Source: a virus
IMG/VR virus record: IMGVR_UViG_3300021961_000568
Coordinates: 1-25,732 of that record
Length of the DNA: 25,732 bases
Strand: one strand, 5' to 3'
Below are positions 7,867 to 16,084 of this stretch, in pieces (the first letter of the stretch is position 1; every line of letters begins with the position of its first letter). Both the position numbers and the translations under genes were made by a program. Under the pieces are notes generated by a model that had not been told where the DNA came from, did no database searches, and saw only the letters and a list, made by a program, of their open reading frames with translations.

Positions 7867-10800
7867 ATGGCATTATTGATTAACGACCCTTACGGGGGTG
7901 GCGAGAACCTGATGGATCAGGGACAGTCTCGCATTACAGCCAGTGCTACTTCTGGCGCAAGCGCAAAAGGCGTTGTTGCACAATACAACGATGCAATGTC
8001 AAACGCAGCAAAACTGACGCAGGCATTAAGCTCTCTGACAGGAACTATTTCTTCTCAAGAACAAAAAAATCAAGCGCTAACTGACCAAGCGTATCGTCTT
8101 ACAGAAAACGAAAACGTAAACGCCCTACGAAAAGGGAACGACACTGGCGGTATTACCGGAGCATTACGTTCTGTATTTGGAGGAAATAAACCTAGTCCTT
8201 CCGCTTTCATGGCTGTGGCAGCATCGCAAGGCCGTAAAGTTGTTACTGAAGGTATCGAAACACATAAGTTATGGAAAGATTTTCAAGACCAAGCTTCTAA
8301 GCTTATCGTAGATAATCCTGCTGAGTACAAAAAACAATATGAAGCGACGATTGAAGCTATACGTGCTGACTTGTTGCAACGTAATAAAAACTTTGCTGAC
8401 AGTCCGTATCGTTCCATATTTGAAGCTCAGTTAAATGAAGCAGTAAAAGAGATTAAGTCTAAGCAAAATATTGACGCCGCTAAAACGCAAATCCAAGCAA
8501 TGCGTAAAGCTCAGCTAGAAAAGGCTAACGCAGATTTTGTTTCTCGAAGTAAAGAAGTAAACTTTTTCGATCTTTTTGGTAGGACTACTGGAAGCAGTGG
8601 TACCAACCTTCCTTATGAAGCTGCTCAAGTAGCTCGTCTAGAAAGTGGCTTTGATGGTACACGACCTCACCGCTCTTCGGATGGGTCTCCTGTTACAGCT
8701 AAGGGTTTGTTTGGCATAAACGACGCTCGCTATGCTACCATCATTGCGAGTATGAAACGAGATGGACTGGATGTAAGTCAACTCACAGATCGCAACAGTG
8801 ATGCTGTGAACATGAAGCTCTTTCAGTACGAGTGGCAACAAATATCTGAAACTGCTGCAAAAGATTTGGGCCGACCAGCTACTACTGCTGAAAAGTATTT
8901 GTATTGGCAGCTACCGAGTATTGCCGGAGGAATACTGAAAGCTAAGCCGGACACTCCAATAAAAGATATTGTAGCAGACCGGTATATCAAAGCGAATCAA
9001 TCTATTTATGGAGACGGTAATATCTCTGTAAAACAGGTGCTGAATAACATCAATGACAAAATGAAAAGTGGGAGCGTTACTTATGGACAATTACGTCCTG
9101 TCGCTTCTCTGTCTGACAATTACATTACTGCTGATACATGGGATAATGCATCTACAAAATGGGGATATAAGTGGACAGAACTTAACCCTCGTAAGATGAA
9201 AGGTGAAGATGCCACGCTCCGTATTCATGCAGGTGTTGTCCAAGCCTTAGATCAGTTATCTTCTGCGCTTGGTCGAAAAATACCTGTATACAGCAGCCAT
9301 CGTACCCACGAATATAACCAAACCCTAAAAGGTTCTGCTAAACGGGTTTACGATGCTCAAGGTAATATAGTCAAGCGTGGTTCAGCGCATATTGAAGGCG
9401 CTGCTATGGATGTTGGTATTACAAATCCTGATGAACAGCGTAGAGCAATCCGTATGCTTGGGGCAATGGGCGTAAAGTCGATTGGTGTGTACGGTAGTCA
9501 TCTTCATTTCGACATTAGAGGCAGCGGAACATGGTCTCGTTCAGGGGGTAAAATTCCTGTAGACGAAATCAAAACTCTTCTGAAAGAAGGTCAGGAGCTT
9601 GCTAGCAAGGGAGGGTTTTACCGTGTTCAGGGCTTTAACGGCTCTCCGCTAACGTCTCGTGAAATCGCTATCAAGAAGTATTCTGAAACTGCTGGCGTTC
9701 CTCTTGCTGTAGCTAAAGATAATGTTAACAAACTCACGGTTACGCAAGCCGACACGGCTGTTGCGGCTGGTGATTTCAACAATGCTCGCGAAGTATTATC
9801 TGTTCAGCTTGCTGATCCTAACTTGTCTGCTACTGAGAAATTAAACTTTCAGAAAAAGTTAACTGAAGTTGATGCAAAAGAGAATCAGCGTTTCAATGTT
9901 GAAAAGGCTACAATTGCTCGGCAAAACAGCCAAGCGACAGACGCTTATCATTCACAAGTACAGGCTGAACAAAATGAAGGTAAGCCGCTTACTGCTCCTG
10001 ACCGTAAAAAGTGGTCTGCTGACGTCGCTGGACAGAACGCATATGAGAATGCTCAGAAGTTCTACGAGCTGAATCCGACTGCATCTTTCGCTGATAGACG
10101 CAAACGACTTGATACTTTAAGTCAATCAATCACAGCAGACAGACCCGCTTTCCTACGTTTGATAGGTCTTGATCCCGATAGCACTCCTACACCTGCACAA
10201 GTGAGGGATGCTTTGATTGCTACACAGCGTGATTATTTAAAGCATACAGATGTTGCTAAACTTCAGGAAGCATATTCTAATGAAATATTAGCCGCTCCTT
10301 TTACGGAACGAGTTGCTAACGCTGCTGTAAAATCTTCGGTTGGGACATTATCAAATCTACGAAAGGAAGCGACTCTTGCTGTTCCACAGGAAACGTTTAC
10401 TAACGCATCTGATAAAAACCTAGCGGCTCAGGATGAGGTCCGCCTTCAACAGGCCATTGATGCACATTTCAAAACTACTTATGGAAGCTTGTATAGAGCA
10501 AAGCAAGAAGCATTAGGTCTAACACCTACGCAGTACCTAAACGGAGCAGACGAAGCAACTGTTCGAAAAGAAGCCTTATCAGACACTCAAAAGTTTACAC
10601 AAGCGGAATCAGTGCAGCTTCGTAGAAAGTGGATTGATAGGACCGCTGAAGGAGTTGGTAAAGAAGTAATACGGTCTAACTCTTTCTTGGAAATGCGTAA
10701 ACAAGGTTTACTTAATCTTGATATGTTAAGAGTATTGAAGACGGGATCGGGAAAGCTGCTATTTGGCGCTTACACAGCAGAGCAACACGCTCAATATGTA

Positions 10801-11700
10801 GGAGTAGGGGCGCAGTCTGTAGCAGAAGCCATTGCTTCCCGTATGACAAAGGAAGCTGCTGCCAACAATCCAAAGGGAATTGTAGACAAAGATACCTCTG
10901 ACAAGATACGCGCTGCGGCTATTAAAGGTGCTAAAGAATATATTGATAGCACTAACAAACCATTCGCGCCAATACTTAAACGAGATGCTCAGACTAAGGA
11001 GATTGTTCGCGATAAAAATGGTAACCCAGTATACGAAACTCCTACTGCTAAGGCTATCTTAGCAAGACTCTCTGTCATAAGAGACCCAGCTCTTGTACTC
11101 ACAGCGCAATACAATAAATTTGTGAAAAAGCAGTTACACGGTTTAGATCGTCAGATTATAAATACTTACATGCAAAGTGCAACAGGGTTTTTCAAAAGAG
11201 GCGATTACATAGTCACTAATCAAGACGGTTCTCCTCAAGCGGTGCAAGATGATAGTGGTGATTTTATTTACACCATTATGCGAGGAGGAAAACCTATTAA
11301 CTTCAGCATGGGTCAGTTTATGAAAGAACAAGCTGAACAACCTGATTTGACAGAACTTGTTACCCCTGAGCAAGCTGGAATTAAACAGACTAAGCCTGAG
11401 ACTTCTCCTGTGAATAGAGATGGATCAGTAAATCCTGACGCTTACCGAAAGCCTACAGATGTTCCGCAAAGGCGAACTAAATTGGATGACATTGCTGAAG
11501 GCATTTCAACAGGTATTGCATCCTTCTTCCGTAACAACGTAGGTAAAGTAACTCCTACTGAACAACAGCAGAAATTCTACACATACTTTGATGAACAGAA
11601 GAAAACTAATCCGCAATTGAGAAACTTTGATACTTTTACGCCTGATGAACAAAATCGTATTTATACTCAAATGTGGGAACAGTTTTCAAAACAAAAATAG
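7867..11700 (+). CDS. Large internal virion protein (gp15 position) with lytic transglycosylase and M15-type peptidase
   Basis: At 1277 residues this is far longer than T7 gp15 (747). Residues ~250-400 look like a lytic transglycosylase: VARLESGFD with the probable catalytic Glu259, then TAKGLFGIND, the equivalent of the usual GLFQI motif. Residues ~440-555 look like an M15 (VanY/DD-carboxypeptidase-like) metallopeptidase, with YSSHR, then H508 and D515 in SAHIEGAAMDV, and H545/H547 in HLHFD as zinc ligands. The remainder is a long helical ejection-protein body. In T7 the transglycosylase is on gp16 instead. The likely job is to open the peptidoglycan so that the periplasmic DNA conduit can form. 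An AGGAG precedes the ATG. Confidence 0.9.
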   Translation: MALLINDPYGGGENLMDQGQSRITASATSGASAKGVVAQYNDAMSNAAKLTQALSSLTGTISSQEQKNQALTDQAYRLTENENVNALRKGNDTGGITGALRSVFGGNKPSPSAFMAVAASQGRKVVTEGIETHKLWKDFQDQASKLIVDNPAEYKKQYEATIEAIRADLLQRNKNFADSPYRSIFEAQLNEAVKEIKSKQNIDAAKTQIQAMRKAQLEKANADFVSRSKEVNFFDLFGRTTGSSGTNLPYEAAQVARLESGFDGTRPHRSSDGSPVTAKGLFGINDARYATIIASMKRDGLDVSQLTDRNSDAVNMKLFQYEWQQISETAAKDLGRPATTAEKYLYWQLPSIAGGILKAKPDTPIKDIVADRYIKANQSIYGDGNISVKQVLNNINDKMKSGSVTYGQLRPVASLSDNYITADTWDNASTKWGYKWTELNPRKMKGEDATLRIHAGVVQALDQLSSALGRKIPVYSSHRTHEYNQTLKGSAKRVYDAQGNIVKRGSAHIEGAAMDVGITNPDEQRRAIRMLGAMGVKSIGVYGSHLHFDIRGSGTWSRSGGKIPVDEIKTLLKEGQELASKGGFYRVQGFNGSPLTSREIAIKKYSETAGVPLAVAKDNVNKLTVTQADTAVAAGDFNNAREVLSVQLADPNLSATEKLNFQKKLTEVDAKENQRFNVEKATIARQNSQATDAYHSQVQAEQNEGKPLTAPDRKKWSADVAGQNAYENAQKFYELNPTASFADRRKRLDTLSQSITADRPAFLRLIGLDPDSTPTPAQVRDALIATQRDYLKHTDVAKLQEAYSNEILAAPFTERVANAAVKSSVGTLSNLRKEATLAVPQETFTNASDKNLAAQDEVRLQQAIDAHFKTTYGSLYRAKQEALGLTPTQYLNGADEATVRKEALSDTQKFTQAESVQLRRKWIDRTAEGVGKEVIRSNSFLEMRKQGLLNLDMLRVLKTGSGKLLFGAYTAEQHAQYVGVGAQSVAEAIASRMTKEAAANNPKGIVDKDTSDKIRAAAIKGAKEYIDSTNKPFAPILKRDAQTKEIVRDKNGNPVYETPTAKAILARLSVIRDPALVLTAQYNKFVKKQLHGLDRQIINTYMQSATGFFKRGDYIVTNQDGSPQAVQDDSGDFIYTIMRGGKPINFSMGQFMKEQAEQPDLTELVTPEQAGIKQTKPETSPVNRDGSVNPDAYRKPTDVPQRRTKLDDIAEGISTGIASFFRNNVGKVTPTEQQQKFYTYFDEQKKTNPQLRNFDTFTPDEQNRIYTQMWEQFSKQK

Positions 11701-11713
11701 AAAGGAATGAGAT

Positions 11714-14700
11714 TTGTCCGTTACTATTTTAGTAAACGGTGAACCTGTTACGTATACGGATATTGATGACCCTCAGGAAGCTTACCGGCGTGCTACTGGC
11801 GCAGGTATTCCTCGTGGATTGGAAAGCAGTTTCACGTATTCTCCTGACACCAAAAGCGAAAGGAGTACGGACACATTTGATTCTAGCAAAATCCAAAAAG
11901 GTATCCGAAAAGAAGTGCTGACGGCTGATCCTGACTGGTTAGCCGCCAGCTCTAACATGTACAGGTACACCACTGGTAAAGATTGGAAAGGTACTGACGC
12001 TGACCTTGGTAAGTGGGGGTTGGACCGTATGTCTGCCTTTAACTACAATATGCCAAGGATGACTCTTGATGCTGTCAGGTTAAAATCTGCTCCAGAAGAT
12101 GTTAAGAAAAGCTTCTTGTACCTCATGGATGGGTTTGATAAGGCAGCGTGGTCTTGGGGAGGTGTTCAAAACTTCTTCTACTACGCTGCCATCGATCCTA
12201 CAACATGGGTTGGTCTTGGTACTCTTGGTATAGGTACAGCAGCCGGTAAAGCTCTTGGTGAAGGAGCTAAGCTTGGTGTAAAAGAACTACTCAAAGCAGG
12301 GACGAAAGTCGGGGCGATTGGTGCTATCGAAGGAGGTGTCTTAGGCGCCACTTCAGAGTACCTAACGCAAACGGCTAAAGTAAATGCTGGTGGTCAGGAA
12401 GAAAAAGATTATGGTAAGATTGCTCAGACCGGAGCTATAGGCGCAGCGGCTGGCGCTGTACTTGCGCCTGCTCTTACCATGGGCATCAACAAACTGTTGG
12501 GTAAAAAGGCTTCTGATCTACATCTGAAATCTCCTGACGAGACGCCTGCTGATCCGCTTATTCCTGATCAAATCGGTCCTGAACCAACAACGCTGAGTTT
12601 AGATTTACGTCAGCCTGACTACACCACGCAGACTCAGCTACCGGGTATAGCTGATGTTACGCAAACACGGCCACTCAACACCGTAGCAGAGTGGCAGCAG
12701 CGCTATAGCAATAATATAGAACCACCTCCAGTTCGTGATCCTGTATTCGATAAAGAAGGCGCTATCGTAAAAGATGATTTCGGTATTCCACAGACTCAGC
12801 CCAGCGCTCCTCGCGTTGGCGACAGGGCGCAGGGAAGCTTAGACCTTCCCATGCCTGAGCAGCAGCTAGACCTTTTCGGAAACATGCCAACACAGTTTGG
12901 TATTGGAGGAAGAGAGCGTAGAGCTGCGGAAGAGTTGCGTAGACAGGCTGATTTAATTGATCCTGTCTCAACCCCCAAGGTGGGTGGACGTGAAACGTTT
13001 ATTGATCCTGCAACAGGGCAGTTGGCTAAAGACACGCAAGGCGTTCTTGAAACAAAGCCGTTGCCTGATCAGCAGCCCGGCCTTTTCGGAAACATGCCAA
13101 AAGGTGAAGATACTGTTCTCACACGTAGGCAGCGTAGGCAGGCAGAAGCTGACTCTCTTCGTAGAAAAGCTGACGAGATGGAAGCCAAGGCGCAAGAGGC
13201 GCAGTTTGAAGCTTCTCGCGCTCGTCAAGAAGCACTTATAGAAGGTGTGCAGGAAGTACGTAACCCTGACGCTCGTATCACCAAGCGTCTTCCTGAAGAC
13301 CGTCTTGATGTCAACAACAACACTCGCGATCTTGTCGCTCTCGTTCGTCAACTTGGTTCACAGAACCTAAAAGAGCAGATAACAGCTCTCAGAAGGCTTA
13401 CCAAGTTTACTGATCCTTTGACTCGTGCTTTGAAGCATACTACTCCTAGAGAAGCGTCTCAATTTGTACGAGAAATGTTAGAAAGTCCCTTATATCAGCG
13501 TGAAGCTGGCGTTCTTCAAAACGCTTTGGACAACGCTGTTAACATGATGGCATCAGAAACCAAAGTTTTGTCCAAGGCTGCTGACGATATTAAGCCTATC
13601 AATACACAAGAGTATGAAAAACTACGCGATGCAGCAAACGAATTACGCATGGCGTTTGATCCTCTTCGACTTATGTCAAAAGAGTTGAAATCTCAAAGTG
13701 GACGTAACCTTCGTTTTGCTCAGCAGGCGTGGTTCAAGGGGGACAAACGACACGCTGATGTCGATGATTTTCTTCGTCAAATGGGAATTGATCCTGCCAA
13801 AGCAACACCAGATCAGCAGTTTGCAGCTACTAAGATGCTTGTTGAAGGTGCTGTAGACATTAAAGACAAGGTTGCTAAAGACACACGTTTGCTTGATGCT
13901 AAACGAGCGTTGACCGACATTGATGCTCTAGCCGATCCTGACGGATACATACGCGCTCTTAATAATTATGCAGCTCTTGAAAAGAATATTGAAGATGAGC
14001 TTTATGCGTCTCTGAATATTCTTCAAAAAGGTCAGAAGACAATGAAGAATGCCATGCAGAGTGCGGCAAACTACATAGCGCTAACCGTGCTAGGTCCATC
14101 TTCAGTTACAGTCAACGCTGCTTCTAACTTCTTCCGTACAGTCTCGCGACCAATGTTAGACTTTCTTGGAAAAGGTCCACTTGAAGCTGGAGCCTTTAAG
14201 GAGATGATGGTTGCGTATGGAGCAATGAGACGTTCAACGTCCGCTGCTTTCCGTGCAGCAGCAGAATCATTTCGTATCTCTGACAGTATTCTCCTTGGAC
14301 ACTCAACCAAGTGGGAATCTGATATGACCAATCACCTTGCGAGGGAAGGTCAAAACGCTGTTGCAGGTTTCCTTGGTAGGAATTATGTCAAACTGTGGAT
14401 GCGTATGCTTAACTCTACAGATGAGTTCTTTGCACACTGGGCTTATGCCGGTGCTGTAGAAGGTAGAGCATATGCTGAGGCAGTTGAGAGGGCGTTAAAA
14501 GAAAACGTTAAAGGCGCAGCAAGAAACAAGCTTATTAAAGACGCTATTGAAGAAGCGCAAAAGAAAGCTTACACGTCTCCTGACTCTACCATGGTCGCTC
14601 AGCTACGTGACGCTGCTATTGATCAAGGTTACCGTGGCGAAGAGATAAACATGTGGGTAAAGAAGCGACTACAAGAAAAGCCTGAGCTGTACAAGCGTGC

Positions 14701-16075
14701 TGCTAACGAGGAAGGCATTTCTTACGCTAACGACTTGCTGTTTAAGACAGAGTTCTCAGGGACTGGTCTTTTGTCAGGGGCTGCTAAAGGGTATGAAAGT
14801 GCCGTTAGACAGTTTCCGATACTTCGTCTTGCGGGTCAGCTCTTCTTCCGTACTCCTGTTCGCGTGTTTGAAGCTGGTGTACGCCTGACACCTCTGGTAC
14901 AGTTTACACCCGGAACCAAGATGCTCAGTGATCTTTTCGGCTATAATGGTGTAGCTAAGCAGATCAAAGCACAAGGAGAAGTCATGTTCTCTTACGGTGT
15001 GATGATGGCGACGTTTACGGCCTACGCTAACGGAAACATTACAGGATCAGGAGCGGGTCTTAACTATCAAGAACGTCGTAGACTTGAGGAAACAGAAGGG
15101 TGGCAACCCTATAGCATTAAATGGAACGGACAATACGTCAGCTTCCGTAATTTTGATCCTTTCTCAACGCCGTTGAAGATAATGGTAAACGCTCTTGAAC
15201 GTTATGAGCGTATGGATATGGAACGCGCACAAGGCGTCTACGATAACACAGATAGACATAAGGAAGTTCTTGCTATCATGTCCACTGCATTTGGATCGAC
15301 TATCCAAGCAGTAAAGGATGCTAACTTGGCAGCAGGTGCTGCTGAGTGGATTGATCTGTTTGAAGCGTTTAGCGATGTTGAACGAAGCGAAGGTAAGTTT
15401 GTTCGTATGTTCAAGAACAAAGCTCAGCTTCTTGTTCCTAATTCGTTACGCAAAGGTATCAAAGCGTTTGGAGAAGATCAGAACGTGTTAACTGACCCTG
15501 TGACTATTGAGCAGTCGATAGAGTCAATAATCAACCCGTCTAGCCCATCTGTTACACACGCTTACGACGCGCTAGGAAATAAAACAAACACCATTAAACA
15601 GGGTTTCTTATATTACTTAGGTATCGAGGTGTTGTCTAAAGGTCAACGCAAGCTAGAAAACGAACAACTCTGGGCGTTGAAAGAGATTGCTAAGATGACT
15701 ATTCAGACTGGAAGTAAATTCATACCTCCGTTTAAGTCTGAGAAGTTTTACCCCGGAAGTGACCTTCGTGGTGTCATGATTAGTGGTTCAAACGAAACCG
15801 TTTATAATGCTGCTATGAAAGTCTACTCTGAGCTGATGAAAAATGATGCTATCTGGTATCTTAAAAACTCAAAAGACCTTTCTACAGGGCGTAGAGGTTC
15901 TAAAGGAACACGTGTAACTGGTTTTGAAAACCTTGTTAAAAGTAAGTGGGAACAAGCTTTAGCAACAGTTGTAGGTGATGATCCTAAAGCTACGGCGGCT
16001 GTTAGTAACAAGCTTACGGACACGTACAACGTCAAAACTGGTCAGCGTGACTCGTTCACTGCGCTATTTAATTAA
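11714..16075 (+). CDS. Large internal virion protein, gp16-like
   Basis: The 1453-residue product lies at the T7 gene 16 position (T7 gp16 is 1318 residues). It starts at a TTG preceded by AAAGGA; the nearby ATG at 11707 opens a different frame that stops after 11 codons. No transglycosylase motif is visible at the N-terminus, unlike T7 gp16. Residues ~160-260 contain Gly/Ala-rich hydrophobic helices (around 165-182, 198-212 and 238-258) suited to membrane insertion. A duplicated LFGNMP element with a charged helix occurs near residues 386 and 456. The C-terminal half is long and helical. It probably forms the inner-membrane end of the DNA ejection tube with the two preceding proteins. Confidence 0.9.
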   Translation: MSVTILVNGEPVTYTDIDDPQEAYRRATGAGIPRGLESSFTYSPDTKSERSTDTFDSSKIQKGIRKEVLTADPDWLAASSNMYRYTTGKDWKGTDADLGKWGLDRMSAFNYNMPRMTLDAVRLKSAPEDVKKSFLYLMDGFDKAAWSWGGVQNFFYYAAIDPTTWVGLGTLGIGTAAGKALGEGAKLGVKELLKAGTKVGAIGAIEGGVLGATSEYLTQTAKVNAGGQEEKDYGKIAQTGAIGAAAGAVLAPALTMGINKLLGKKASDLHLKSPDETPADPLIPDQIGPEPTTLSLDLRQPDYTTQTQLPGIADVTQTRPLNTVAEWQQRYSNNIEPPPVRDPVFDKEGAIVKDDFGIPQTQPSAPRVGDRAQGSLDLPMPEQQLDLFGNMPTQFGIGGRERRAAEELRRQADLIDPVSTPKVGGRETFIDPATGQLAKDTQGVLETKPLPDQQPGLFGNMPKGEDTVLTRRQRRQAEADSLRRKADEMEAKAQEAQFEASRARQEALIEGVQEVRNPDARITKRLPEDRLDVNNNTRDLVALVRQLGSQNLKEQITALRRLTKFTDPLTRALKHTTPREASQFVREMLESPLYQREAGVLQNALDNAVNMMASETKVLSKAADDIKPINTQEYEKLRDAANELRMAFDPLRLMSKELKSQSGRNLRFAQQAWFKGDKRHADVDDFLRQMGIDPAKATPDQQFAATKMLVEGAVDIKDKVAKDTRLLDAKRALTDIDALADPDGYIRALNNYAALEKNIEDELYASLNILQKGQKTMKNAMQSAANYIALTVLGPSSVTVNAASNFFRTVSRPMLDFLGKGPLEAGAFKEMMVAYGAMRRSTSAAFRAAAESFRISDSILLGHSTKWESDMTNHLAREGQNAVAGFLGRNYVKLWMRMLNSTDEFFAHWAYAGAVEGRAYAEAVERALKENVKGAARNKLIKDAIEEAQKKAYTSPDSTMVAQLRDAAIDQGYRGEEINMWVKKRLQEKPELYKRAANEEGISYANDLLFKTEFSGTGLLSGAAKGYESAVRQFPILRLAGQLFFRTPVRVFEAGVRLTPLVQFTPGTKMLSDLFGYNGVAKQIKAQGEVMFSYGVMMATFTAYANGNITGSGAGLNYQERRRLEETEGWQPYSIKWNGQYVSFRNFDPFSTPLKIMVNALERYERMDMERAQGVYDNTDRHKEVLAIMSTAFGSTIQAVKDANLAAGAAEWIDLFEAFSDVERSEGKFVRMFKNKAQLLVPNSLRKGIKAFGEDQNVLTDPVTIEQSIESIINPSSPSVTHAYDALGNKTNTIKQGFLYYLGIEVLSKGQRKLENEQLWALKEIAKMTIQTGSKFIPPFKSEKFYPGSDLRGVMISGSNETVYNAAMKVYSELMKNDAIWYLKNSKDLSTGRRGSKGTRVTGFENLVKSKWEQALATVVGDDPKATAAVSNKLTDTYNVKTGQRDSFTALFN
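12871..13100 (+). repeat. Internal duplication in the gp16-like gene
   Basis: The 20-base sequence CCTTTTCGGAAACATGCCAA occurs at 12871-12890 and again at 13081-13100, exactly 210 bases (70 codons) apart. The protein repeat covers a Pro/Gln lead-in, LFGNMP, and a following Arg/Glu-rich helix. The bases just upstream are also similar, which points to a small tandem duplication. Confidence 0.85.
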
Positions 16076-16084
16076 AGGAAAACA

